Below, piece after piece: positions 33,153-41,456 of a stretch of 64,000 nt of DNA (its first letter is position 1; each line of letters starts with the position of its first letter). Below the pieces are notes generated by a model. It did no database searches. It was not told where the DNA came from and worked only from the letters and a program-made list of their open reading frames with translations. Location: positions 496,001-560,000 of the forward strand of contig NZ_CAXUSG020000001.1 of NCBI RefSeq assembly GCF_964253915.1. The letters are read 5' to 3'. Position numbers and translations under genes: made by a program. The DNA is from Metarhizobium sp964253915. Lineage in GTDB: Bacteria > Pseudomonadota > Alphaproteobacteria > Rhizobiales > Rhizobiaceae.

Positions 33153-33682
33153 CAACCGTAAACTGCCCCTTCACCCAACGTTTTTACTCTGAAGTTCGCC
33201 GCCTGCTGGGAAACGCCGAATTTTTCTGCAACGACAGGTATATTATTCTGCGTCAATGCTTGTCTAAATTCAACATCAGGCATCAACAGGAGAGAGGCAA
33301 AAAGGTTGGCTTCCCGCTCGTGTGAAGCGATGTCTCCGGCCTGACGAAACAGTAATCCATCTCGGAATATCGTTCGGTCGCGATGTAGAAAGTAGTGACC
33401 GATTTCGTGCGCGATCGTAAATCTTTGTCGATTTATGTGATGGAGAGAATTCACGCCGATCGTCCATCCCGATCCTTCTTTCTCGAGATATCCAGAGACA
33501 TTCTCATCCATCGGCATTGAAGCAACGCGAAGGCCCAGAGCGTTCGCCAGCCCACGGACGTCCATAGGAATCGTGGTCAACAGGTTATGTTGAGCAATTT
33601 TCCGCGCGTCAGTTGCTGCAATCTTCGGATCATATTCACGCGGGTCACGTGGCGCGGAAACAGATTTCCTTAACACAGCCAT
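33152..33682 (-). CDS. ImmA/IrrE-type zinc metallopeptidase
   Basis: A 176-residue protease. The zinc-binding helix FTIAHEIGHYFLH gives the HExxH motif at His92-Glu93-His96. The second conserved segment, HEREANLFASLLLMP, supplies the Glu ligand. ImmA cleaves the ICEBs1 repressor and IrrE cleaves the DdrO repressor, so the family relieves repression after a stress signal. The C terminus (VVAEKFGVSQQAANFRV) has a helix-turn-helix look. It is encoded between a membrane protein and a beta-family protein. Confidence 0.88.
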   Translation of the reverse strand: MAVLRKSVSAPRDPREYDPKIAATDARKIAQHNLLTTIPMDVRGLANALGLRVASMPMDENVSGYLEKEGSGWTIGVNSLHHINRQRFTIAHEIGHYFLHRDRTIFRDGLLFRQAGDIASHEREANLFASLLLMPDVEFRQALTQNNIPVVAEKFGVSQQAANFRVKTLGEGAVYG

Positions 33683-33692
33683 TGTACGTCCT

Positions 33693-34292
33693 TCACAGTT
33701 CTTCTTCTTCTAAAAAGTCGTCCTCAGCTTCCTCAGGGGAAGCCGACCGCCTTAGATTTCGCTCGATCGTTGACAAACGATCTCTGAGGTTGGCGATCTC
33801 CTGGAGTACCACCCATGATCCACTAGCCGATGCGACCTGCGGATTGGTGTTAGGGTCAAGCGTATCTACATAGTCCTGGACCGCAGTTCTTATTCGCCCT
33901 TTAAACTCTTCCGAGGCAAAGTGCGCGTCGGCTTTCTGGTCCACAAATTCCTGCGCAGACTGTATCGATTGCCATCGAACGGCAAACGCCGCCAAAACCG
34001 TCGCTAGAGCCAAGACGCCAATGAGCGCTTGAATCATGTTGCCGTAAAGATCGGTTAGATTGGAAATAATTCCGTCCGAAGGGACGATCAGGCCCCTTGT
34101 CAGCAGATCGTATATCTTGACGCGATCCAGCGTCGTCAACTGCTGCTGTTTGTCGGCGGAAAAAATTCCATAAGCGGACGAAAACCAATCGTGGAACGGA
34201 TCTCCAAAAAAATAGACAGCGAATATGAGAAACAGGAACGATCCGAAGAATCCTCCCAGGAAGCACGCCGCCATATTCTTCAAGTCGCTCAT
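33693..34292 (-). CDS. Membrane protein, first gene of the ImmA/beta cassette
   Basis: A 199-residue protein with two hydrophobic segments (about residues 7-30, AACFLGGFFGSFLFLIFAVY, and about 85-108, MIQALIGVLALATVLAAFAV) and a cytoplasmic, acidic, probably coiled-coil C terminus (LRDRLSTIERNLRRSASPEE). The stop lies 10 bases before the ImmA start, so it is the first gene of a three-gene operon. It could be the effector or sensor of the cassette; no family is recognised. Confidence 0.75.
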   Translation of the reverse strand: MSDLKNMAACFLGGFFGSFLFLIFAVYFFGDPFHDWFSSAYGIFSADKQQQLTTLDRVKIYDLLTRGLIVPSDGIISNLTDLYGNMIQALIGVLALATVLAAFAVRWQSIQSAQEFVDQKADAHFASEEFKGRIRTAVQDYVDTLDPNTNPQVASASGSWVVLQEIANLRDRLSTIERNLRRSASPEEAEDDFLEEEEL

Positions 34293-34391
34293 CCCTCATA
34301 GCCACGTCCGCATGAAGGGCATAGCACGTCTCGTTCAGCAAGAACATAGTGAGAACGTTTGTCGTTTGCTACACCACGATCCAATCTGACA

Positions 34392-34586
34392 TCAATTAGC
34401 AGATTTAGGAAGGTTGTCGTTCGAAGGGATGTGCCGCGACGGCAACGCCGCCGCGATACGCGCGAGCATCAATCCCTCTTGAAACTCTCGCCAAGTGGCG
34501 CCAAACCGCCTCGCATCCCTGAACACTTCGCGCTCGAATGCCACAAGGACTTTAGCACGGTCATTTTTCGACAGGTCGATAAGCAT
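34392..34586 (-). CDS. Small hypothetical protein
   Basis: A 64-residue basic helical protein (MLIDLSKNDRAKVLVAFERE...). ATG 34586 is chosen; a start at 34637 is possible. No strong ribosome site is seen. It lies between the membrane protein gene and the prohead protease gene. Confidence 0.45.
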   Translation of the reverse strand: MLIDLSKNDRAKVLVAFEREVFRDARRFGATWREFQEGLMLARIAAALPSRHIPSNDNLPKSAN

Positions 34587-34681
34587 TGGTAGTATCCGGA
34601 AGTTAATCGATGCAATTAGCGATGTGTGGGAGGGCATCGAGTTTGCGGAATCGACAATCCATCGAGCGGGGGAAACGCGAG

Positions 34682-35368
34682 CTACAGTTCCCTTCTCATT
34701 TTGTCACGATGATCCTTCAAGAGCCTTGCACTTTCTCTTGCCCAGGCTTGATACGTGGGATCGTCTAGCAAGTTGCGCACGCTCTCCGGAACCGATGGCC
34801 GGCTCCGCGGCGCCGAGGCGAGGAGAGGCCTGTTGGAAGCAGGGATGTCGAGGCCCTGTCCGGCCGCACCTCGGCGCCGCGAATGGTTTAGAAATCCTTC
34901 AATCCACATGAGGCTATGCGCCCGCACGTCTTCATGACGCTGATTGATCGGTGTATCAGCCAGCCAGCAAGCCGTGTCGCTGTAAGCCCCTTGCGCCACT
35001 AGGGCTACGTGATCGATTGCGGCCCAGATGACCCGCCCGTCTTCGCGCCGGCTCATGTTGACGAAATTCACAGAACACTGGCTGACCATCCCAGACCCGA
35101 TCGCACGGGCCGCTGATCGGACCGCAGGCGATGCGTCGTCAAGCGCCGCATAGAAACCAAGGCCGTAATCGTCCTGGAAGAACTGCAACGTACCGTCGCG
35201 CGTCTGCGCGTAAACCCGCTGGCCTTCTTCAGCGTGCGAGCCGTAGAGCATCCGGATATTGCGTGGCGTTTGGGCGGCCACAGCGCACGGGGCAACCGTT
35301 TCGACCAGTCCGTCGACAAAAGCGGGGCGGTCCCACGGGAGAGCGTAACCCTGAACGAAAATCTTCAT
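34682..35368 (-). CDS. Orphan HK97-type prohead protease
   Basis: A 228-residue protein. Residues 4-135 have the HK97 prohead protease pattern: GYALPWDRPAF, a catalytic-type His45 in LYGSHAEEG, DDYGLGFYAAL, and Ser99 in SQCSVNFVN. The C-terminal tail is helical and basic. Such proteases normally mature a major capsid protein encoded next to them, but none is present in element 2. The start overlaps the stop of the coiled-coil gene (ATGA). Confidence 0.85.
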   Translation of the reverse strand: MKIFVQGYALPWDRPAFVDGLVETVAPCAVAAQTPRNIRMLYGSHAEEGQRVYAQTRDGTLQFFQDDYGLGFYAALDDASPAVRSAARAIGSGMVSQCSVNFVNMSRREDGRVIWAAIDHVALVAQGAYSDTACWLADTPINQRHEDVRAHSLMWIEGFLNHSRRRGAAGQGLDIPASNRPLLASAPRSRPSVPESVRNLLDDPTYQAWARESARLLKDHRDKMRREL

Positions 35369-36108
35369 TTGTATGCCTCTTCGAAGGTAACATTCCCGCC
35401 CAGCTGCTGCGCCAGAACGCTGGTCTCTTTCCATGGCGTCCAGTTGACGTACGGCATGCGAGCGAGCGCGCCCAGCCCCGCTCCTGGCACATGGGGCGGC
35501 GCATAAGCGGACGCCTCATGAAGCACCAGCATTGCCTCTTGAGCATCCAAGGCGGCCCTGAGCAGCTTCGAGGCCGCCGCTTCGACGATGGGCTGCAGCG
35601 CCAACGCTACCTCAGAATTGTATGCTTCCGCAGCTCGCTCACGTTCGCCACGCAACAACTTGATCTTAGCTTCAAGAGCGGCGATTTCGTCGCCACGGTG
35701 GTTTACGCCCTTTGCCGTTGCGGCTTCCGTCGCAATCTCCCGGCGCAACGCCTCGCGCTTATTCCGGGCGTCATCCAGACGCTTTTGAGCGGTGACAAGC
35801 TCCGGAGGCATCTTGACGGAAATCAACTGGTCCTTCACGGGCGTCGGACGGAGGAGCAAATCCAATTCGGCACGACGCGCTCGGATCGGCCGAACACTTT
35901 CGTGCAGAGCATTCCGCTGGTCATGCAGCGCAACAATGCGGCGCTCAATTCGGGCGGTAGGCGCGGCGAAGTTTGCCTCCGTCAACTCCGCCGCCTCGAC
36001 GCGCAGCGCTTCCATCTTCGCGTTCGTTGCATCAATTTCGGTTTGCAAAGCATCGCGTTCGGCCTGAAGCACAGACGGCGCAAACTTGTTTTTGATCTGA
36101 TCCAGCAT
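35365..36108 (-). CDS. Coiled-coil protein coupled to the prohead protease
   Basis: A 247-residue protein. Residues 15-80 and 105-175 are long heptad-rich helices (LQAERDALQTEIDATNAKME, DEIAALEAKIKLLRGERERA), followed by a 55-residue globular end (GLGALARMPYVNWTPWKET). A coiled-coil protein translated with a prohead protease is reminiscent of scaffolding or size-determination proteins. No close family is recognised, so this role is an inference from context. Confidence 0.65.
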   Translation of the reverse strand: MLDQIKNKFAPSVLQAERDALQTEIDATNAKMEALRVEAAELTEANFAAPTARIERRIVALHDQRNALHESVRPIRARRAELDLLLRPTPVKDQLISVKMPPELVTAQKRLDDARNKREALRREIATEAATAKGVNHRGDEIAALEAKIKLLRGERERAAEAYNSEVALALQPIVEAAASKLLRAALDAQEAMLVLHEASAYAPPHVPGAGLGALARMPYVNWTPWKETSVLAQQLGGNVTFEEAYK

Positions 36109-36109
36109 G

Positions 36110-36400
36110 TCACTTCTCCTTCGTTGAACACATCATACGCCATGCGGCCGCCCTTGCAGCGTTATGCATAACGGTATTTTTCCATTGATCGAGGACGGCC
36201 CCAATCGCAGCCGCTACCGACACCCGATTTTCCGAATGTCGGTCCTGCAGAAGACCTGCTTCGATCAACGCTTCGATCAAGTCGAAGTCCAATTCGACGG
36301 CGACCATGGATTTTTGCGCCTTTTGTCTTTGACGATACTGCCGCTGGCGCTCGGCACGCTTATTGATGGTCAAGGCCTCATCAGCGCGATTATTTTTCAC
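36110..36400 (-). CDS. Small basic helical protein
   Basis: A 96-residue protein starting at GTG 36400, preceded by GCGGAGG. The N terminus is highly basic (NKRAERQRQYRQRQKAQKSM) and is followed by a helical dimerisation-like segment (LDFDLIEALIEAGLLQDRHS). A DNA-binding regulator or small packaging protein is possible. It overlaps the upstream zinc-ribbon gene stop and lies 1 base before the coiled-coil gene. Confidence 0.6.
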   Translation of the reverse strand: MKNNRADEALTINKRAERQRQYRQRQKAQKSMVAVELDFDLIEALIEAGLLQDRHSENRVSVAAAIGAVLDQWKNTVMHNAARAAAWRMMCSTKEK

Positions 36401-36638
36401 GGCCAAGCCTCCGCAAGATCGCCGCTCGAAAATCATCGAGATCATCGGCCATTCCGGCCAGAAGTTCCTTTCCAAGCGCACGGTATCCCGTAGAGGCGCG
36501 ACGACTGCGCTCACGTCCACATTCCGGCGAGCACACAGATCGCTCCGACCGAGCAGGATATCGCAGGCCAACGCCGCAGATGTGACAGGGTTTGGGGCCT
36601 GTCGTGCCATCGAAATTTAATAACCGTTTTTTTGCCAT
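36390..36638 (-). CDS. Small zinc-ribbon protein
   Basis: An 82-residue protein (MAKKRLLNFDGTTGPKPCHI...) with two Cys pairs, CHIC and CSPEC, a probable zinc ribbon, and an Arg-rich helical C terminus. No HNH nuclease motif is present. It is the first gene of the operon running to the prohead protease. Confidence 0.6.
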   Translation of the reverse strand: MAKKRLLNFDGTTGPKPCHICGVGLRYPARSERSVCSPECGRERSRRASTGYRALGKELLAGMADDLDDFRAAILRRLGREK

Positions 36639-36988
36639 GGACCAATCCATCGATTGTTTTCGCCAATCTTTTCAATGTGTTGGCGGGATACATCGCTGAT
36701 GAAGGGCTTTCTGCGGCCTCTAGGACCACTTTCCCGAAAATTAATCGGATGAAGAAAAAACCTGTCAGTGCCACCCATGCGGTAACGACCCCTCCGGGTC
36801 TCCAGACTTTGACCTACCCCCCCCTAAGGGGCCATCGCTGTCGATCCGCGTCTGGTCAGCGATCATTCTCCGAGTTCGCTTTCCGGTCAGCGTCGATACG
36901 CTGCGGTTCCAATCAAGGATTGGCAGCCAACAAGGGCTAGGCTTGATTGCTCTCATCACTTTCACCTTCTATCCAATATTCAACTTGC
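36639..36988. other. Stretch without a convincing gene
   Basis: About 350 bases between the zinc-ribbon gene and the iteron array. Several short minus-strand frames are open but lack ribosome sites and family-like sequence. An 8-C run lies at 36817-36824. A remnant of a small gene cannot be excluded. Confidence 0.5.
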
Positions 36989-37227
36989 GATAGTTTGTGA
37001 TAGTTTGGAGATAGTTTTTTCGATAGTTTTATTGATTTAAAACAATGGCTTAACGAGGGTTTCGATAGTTTTCCACGCATAACGTAAGCATTTTTTTATT
37101 TGGAGGAATGCCTCCAATGTTTTTCTATATGTGTATACGCGCGAAAACTATCGCAACCCTCGTCAACTCATTGAATAGAAAGGGCAATTTCTATCAAAAA
37201 CTATCGCAAAACTACCGCTGAACTATC
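36989..37227. repeat. Iteron array, putative replication origin of element 2
   Basis: Five direct copies of GATAGTTT (36989, 36999, 37010, 37022, 37064) face inverted AAACTATC-type copies (37145, 37198, variants at 37208 and 37220). They lie on either side of an AT-rich core. A perfect dyad (TTGGAGG...CCTCCAA, 37100-37117) is at the centre. The array starts 75 bases downstream of the primase-helicase gene. This is a classic satellite-type origin layout. Confidence 0.8.
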
Positions 37228-37301
37228 GCAAACCCTCGCAGGAAAACGGGTGTTTTCAGCCGCTTGACGCACTCCGGCGAGGGGTTTCGGGGTTTGATCG
37301 G

Positions 37302-39194
37302 TCATCGTTCGAAGCTCTCCGGATCGAAGTCACTGTCGAAGCGGCCGCCGTATGGATCGTCTCCGAGAGGCACGTTGATGAGGCGTATCCCGCGATAAAG
37401 GACCACCCGTCCCGTCGTGTCTTTGGTGAACTTGCGGCCCATGACCCTCCCGAAGGCGGTGTTATTCATAGGCTTGCCGCCCTCGTCGGCTGAGAAGTTG
37501 CAATAGGCGTGATAGAGTTCCTTCGCCTGCAATGGAGACGCTGTGTCATCCTTCACGACACAGCGCGCTACAAAGGCTGCTGTGCGGTCCATGTCATCGC
37601 GATAGTCTTGGGTCGCTTTGCGCACAGCCGCGGGGAGTACGAGGCCTTCACGCTGGAAGATATGGACGCCCTCGATCAGCCAATTGAGGATGCCCGCATA
37701 CTCGGGAACGAAGGAGTTAAGCATTTCCTCGAACTCTCGTCGCTCTGCCTCCGGCACCTTGACGGGCCAGTGAATGACGGCCATGCGCCGCCATATGCCG
37801 TCATCGATGCCGGTAATGCGCGGATATCCATTACCGCTCATCATGCCGACAAAGAGTGGCTTGAAGTCCATGTATCCGGCGAAGAGGTCACGAGCCGTAA
37901 CGGTCTCGCCGCCAGTCAGCTCTTTCACCAACGCCTCCTTTAGATCCTCACCTTCCGGCAGCTCTTTGACCCGCAACAGTCGACGTCCATAAAGCCGCGC
38001 CAGGTCGGGACTGGCTCCGCCAGAAGACCCGCTTTCACCAATGAGGGACGTTGATGGCAGCGTAACAGCAACGTCGCCCAGGAGCCGGCAGAGGGTTTCC
38101 ATGTAGACGGATTTGCCGTTGGCGCCGTCGCCATAGTGGAAGAATAAATATTGTACTGTCAGCCCAACCAGGCCGAGGCCAGAGCTGACCTGGACAAGCC
38201 GGCGCACATCATCGTCTGGCAACATCGTGTTGAGGAAATGAAGCCATCGCGGCGCGGTCGCGTTGGGATCGTATGCGATTGGGATCACATGCGTGATGAG
38301 GTCTTCGCGCCGATGGCCTTGCTTCACGATCAGGCGAGACTCAGTGCATACGTTAATCTCAGCCGGCACGTTCGGCGTCTCTTCCGCGCTAAGATATCGC
38401 GGATTGATCCGCTTCTCGATCACAGGTGCGAAAGTGATCGTCGCATTCTGCACCGCCACCCTGCGAGGATTGGCGTTGAAGTCGTCGGGCCGGCGAACGA
38501 TGTGAGGAGCCGCACAAGCAAGCATTGCGCGGATACGAGCAACGTTCTTGGATGAGACAGCATGATCGTGCCGGCGCTTGCGGCGTTTCTCCAGGGCCAG
38601 GCGCAGAGCGGTGGCCGTCGCTATGCGCTCGCGGTCACTTTCCTTTCGATCCGGTTCGGGAACTTTTTCAGATTTTCGGCCCGCCTCGATAGCCTTGCGT
38701 TCGTTCTCATCAGGCTGAAGATACTGCGCCTCCAGGCCAACTAGATCGCCGATCCGCTGCGCAAGCGCTTCCGCCTTGAGACGGCCCGACGCAACATCCC
38801 AGTGATTGCCAGCCCATACAGCGTAGAAAGGTTCTTTCGCTTTCTCCTGTGCGACAACAACGAGATTGGAGCCAAAATGCGAAATCAATCGTCTGCCGTT
38901 GTCGGTGTCGCTATGGTCGAGCGCCGCGCATTCTTCAACGACACCCATATTCGGTGTGCCGTCCTCTATGGCCGGCGTAAAGACCCTCGGCAAGCCGAGG
39001 GTTTCGCCGCGCATCCGAGCAGCCTCATCGAATGCGGCGTCATCGTAAGCAAGACGACGAACCGCCCATTCAAGAAGCTTTTCCTGCAGGGCGAGAGGCA
39101 TGCCTCTGGATGAAATCGAACGGTACGGGCCGTCACCATTTTGGAATGCCGCGATTTCGGCTGCGATGAGTGGGGGCAGCGCACGACCAGTCAT
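37302..39194 (-). CDS. P4-type DNA primase-helicase (D5_N/SF3)
   Basis: A 630-residue replication protein. The N-terminal half is a primase-like/D5_N region. The C-terminal half is an SF3-type helicase with Walker A in FFHYGDGANGKSVYMETL and a later YMDFKPLFVGMMSGNGYPRI segment containing the SF3 Asn-type sensor. The C terminus carries a winged-helix-like region (YHAYCNFSADEGGKPMN). In P4 and related satellites such proteins prime and unwind the origin. ATG 39194 is chosen; ATG 39206 is also possible and no strong ribosome site separates them. Confidence 0.88.
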   Translation of the reverse strand: MTGRALPPLIAAEIAAFQNGDGPYRSISSRGMPLALQEKLLEWAVRRLAYDDAAFDEAARMRGETLGLPRVFTPAIEDGTPNMGVVEECAALDHSDTDNGRRLISHFGSNLVVVAQEKAKEPFYAVWAGNHWDVASGRLKAEALAQRIGDLVGLEAQYLQPDENERKAIEAGRKSEKVPEPDRKESDRERIATATALRLALEKRRKRRHDHAVSSKNVARIRAMLACAAPHIVRRPDDFNANPRRVAVQNATITFAPVIEKRINPRYLSAEETPNVPAEINVCTESRLIVKQGHRREDLITHVIPIAYDPNATAPRWLHFLNTMLPDDDVRRLVQVSSGLGLVGLTVQYLFFHYGDGANGKSVYMETLCRLLGDVAVTLPSTSLIGESGSSGGASPDLARLYGRRLLRVKELPEGEDLKEALVKELTGGETVTARDLFAGYMDFKPLFVGMMSGNGYPRITGIDDGIWRRMAVIHWPVKVPEAERREFEEMLNSFVPEYAGILNWLIEGVHIFQREGLVLPAAVRKATQDYRDDMDRTAAFVARCVVKDDTASPLQAKELYHAYCNFSADEGGKPMNNTAFGRVMGRKFTKDTTGRVVLYRGIRLINVPLGDDPYGGRFDSDFDPESFER

Positions 39195-39271
39195 GCTGGA
39201 CCACATTGACAAAGTGAGCGCGCGTTCCGCCAAAAAGAAAAGACCAACCCAATAGAGATCTTGCGGCTGAT

Positions 39272-39323
39272 CAGGTTTGACAAATTGGAGCTAACGTATT
39301 GATTTCGATAAGTCAGTTTGACA
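39272..39323. promoter_or_regulatory. Putative right integrase arm sites of element 2
   Basis: CAGGTTTGACA (39272-39282) and CAGTTTGACA (39314-39323); the shared GTTTGACA words are 41 bases apart and end about 41 bases before the core repeat. They match the left-end words of the same element. Confidence 0.6.
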
Positions 39324-39364
39324 GTTTTCAGTCCATAACGTACTGAAATTGGGCGAATGACACG

Positions 39365-39414
39365 GGATTGAAAATCCGCGTGTCGGTGGTTCAAATCCGC
39401 CTCCGGGCACCATT
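39365..39414 (+). repeat. attR core: third tRNA-Phe 3' end
   Basis: 50 bases identical to 10722-10771 and 29172-29221. It is the right boundary of element 2 and of the whole tandem array. Confidence 0.95.
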
Positions 39415-39420
39415 TATTTC

Positions 39421-39621
39421 TTATGTGCAATGGTGATAATGGTAAATTAGCTTTGGCTGATTGATCTTGCCCACAAGCTTTCGCCGTCTGCCCATAGCCT
39501 GCAGATCATACCGGCAATTTCCTCGGTAAACTTCGACGGTCTCGGCGTCTGGCAATCCGGCATTCGCATTGATTGGCGCCGTTGCTATATAGCGCAGGGT
39601 GGCTGAAAAGATGCCCCCCAT
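39421..39621 (-). CDS. Possible small protein between attR and the IS remnant
   Basis: A 66-residue frame (MGGIFSATLRYIATAPINAN...) ending near attR. No ribosome site or family is recognised. It may be the truncated end of a former chromosomal gene. Confidence 0.3.
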   Translation of the reverse strand: MGGIFSATLRYIATAPINANAGLPDAETVEVYRGNCRYDLQAMGRRRKLVGKINQPKLIYHYHHCT

Positions 39622-39631
39622 AAGCCGACCC

Positions 39632-39824
39632 TAGAGCGTTTCCCTGTCATGTTGGATCATATCCGCAAGAGTTGAAGTAGTTTCGAGCCTCTTGCGGCTC
39701 GACCAGATCGATGATCTTTCCGATCCTGTCCCATAGTCCGGTTACGGTTCTCTCGGCAGCTTTTCGCAGGAGTGCCTTCAGCTTGGAAAAGGCCTTTTCT
39801 ATGGGATTGAAGTCCGGGCTGTGC
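39632..39824 (-). mobile_element. IS630-family remnant (3' end)
   Basis: The last ~190 bases of an IS630-type insertion sequence. It encodes the transposase C terminus HSPDFNPIEKAFSKLKALLR...ARNYFNSCGYDPT (stop at 39647), with the DFNPIE signature containing the last catalytic Glu. The outer end TAGAGCGTTTCCCTGTCATG lies at 39632. The 5' portion is lost and joins kinase coding sequence at about 39824. Confidence 0.75.
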
Positions 39825-41456
39825 CATTTCGCTTGCCAGATGCAGGCCGAGCCCGTGACGCGGGCTGCCGTTCGGTTCCCCGTTGTTTTCCCGGCGCAGG
39901 AAAAGGCGGGGGATCTCTGCGGCCGGTATGCCCTGGCCATTGTCGGAGACGAGAATTTCGATCCGGCCGCTATGCCGGTAGGCGGCGACCTCTATCTTCG
40001 AGCCGGCTGGCGAGTAGCGGATGGCATTCTCGATCAGGATATCGAGAATGTGCTCGACCTCGGCCGGACGCCGCAATGCCAGCATCCTGTCCCCGGAAAA
40101 CGCCACCGTTGCCGTCTTCCGGTCGATGGCCAACCGGTGGGCCGCGACGATGTTGGAGACCAGGTCGCCGATGCGGGTCACACCGGCGGTAGGAGGCAGG
40201 GTGTCTGTGTTGGCGGCCGGCGCCAGCAACACTTCGACGCGGTCGGCAAGTGTCGTGCAGGTCTCCTCCATGATCTTCATCGCCGCTGCAATGTCGGCAA
40301 GCTGGATGCGTCCGTGGTCGATTGCATCCATCGCGGCGCGCAGCGCGTTGCGCACGCCGTAGAGCGGGCTCTGCAGGTCATGGGCGACGACGGTGGTGAA
40401 GACGTCCTTTTCATGCAGGAGGCGTTCCACCTCGCTGGTCCGGTCGCGCACCCTGGCCTCCAGGCCTTCCTGGAGACGGATCACCTGCGCACGGGTGGCC
40501 GCAATCGAGAGTGCCATGACCGAGAGGAGGGCGAGGAAGATCTGCAGATAAAGCAGTGAGCGGGACGGTGTTTCGGCGGCAAACACCTGGAAGCCGCGCA
40601 TCGTGCCGACCGCGGTGATGGAGACAACCAATACCACCGAAAACAGCGCTCCCGGCGTGCCGAAACGAAAGCTCGCCCAGAGCAGCAGCGGAATGACCAT
40701 GTAGGCTTTCAGCCAGCCGTTCAGCATTTCCGTGAGGTAGATACCCGATATCGCCTGGCTGATGAAGATCAGGCAGGCGACAAGCAGCAGTGCTTCCAGA
40801 ATCCGGCGCCGGTCCGGCAGGGTGATCGCGCCGGTCAGCAACAGCAGGGTGGGGCCGGTGAAGATCAGCAGGCCGACGACATTGGCGATGTACCAGGTCA
40901 TCAGCGCCTCGATGATCGTGCCCGGTACGGTGATGCCGCCAAGCCAGCTGGCGGAAACACCGGCGAGCGTGCTGACGAGCGCCGCGAGCGGGGCAACGAC
41001 GATGGAGAATGTCACGAGCCCGTCAGGATTGGACAGAAAGTCGCGACCTCCCGAAAAACGTCGCGCAAGCCACGCGCCGATCACGGCCTCGAATGTGTTG
41101 CCGAGGGCGATGAACAGGGCGACGGCAAGATCGGTCGCAAGCGTGGCGCCATCGCGGGCGAAAACATTGACGGAGGCGTTCAGCAGGAAAGACCCCAGCA
41201 GGATAGCCGGCCAGAACCTGCGGCCGCGGGCCAAGAGCAGGCCGACGGCAAAACCCGTCGGCGGCCAGACGGCGGCGGCATTGGCCTGGACATAGGCTGT
41301 CGAAAACGCCATGCCGCCGAGCAGGCAATAGAAGCCGGTGAACAGCAAGAAGGAACCGAGGTCGCCCAAGGTGAGACCACCGACGCGGCCGAACATATCG
41401 GACATCGACCGTGTTGCTGCGTTTCCGGAATGGCTGGCGGTCTCAGGTGCGGTCAT
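39825..41456 (-). pseudogene. MASE1-type sensor histidine kinase, truncated by an IS remnant
   Basis: About 543 residues of a membrane sensor kinase. It has an N-terminal MASE1 domain with about eight membrane segments, a HisKA helix with VVAHDLQSPLYGVRNAL (phospho-acceptor His), and an ATPase domain with the N box ILIENAIRYSP, G1 box SDNGQGI and G2 box GLGLHLASEM. Directly after the G2 box the frame runs into IS630 sequence, so the last strands of the ATPase domain are lost and foreign residues are added. Activity is doubtful. It starts inside the 3' end of its response regulator gene, a normal two-component pair. Confidence 0.8.

Larger units (their letters stand above)
29222..39414. mobile_element. 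Element 2: P4/PICI-like satellite island
   Basis: A 10.2-kb unit between the second and third tRNA-Phe core repeats. Left to right: integrase, AlpA-like protein, a Tat-signal protein, a divergent Arc-like pair with operators, a three-gene membrane protein/ImmA/beta cassette, a prohead protease with a coiled-coil partner, small genes, an iteron array and a primase-helicase. There is no major capsid, portal, terminase large subunit or tail gene, so mobility in virions would need a helper. Confidence 0.87.

Noticed and set aside
36765..36965. 66-residue minus-strand frame upstream of the zinc-ribbon gene
   Set aside because: No ribosome site and low-complexity Gly/Arg sequence around an 8-C run.
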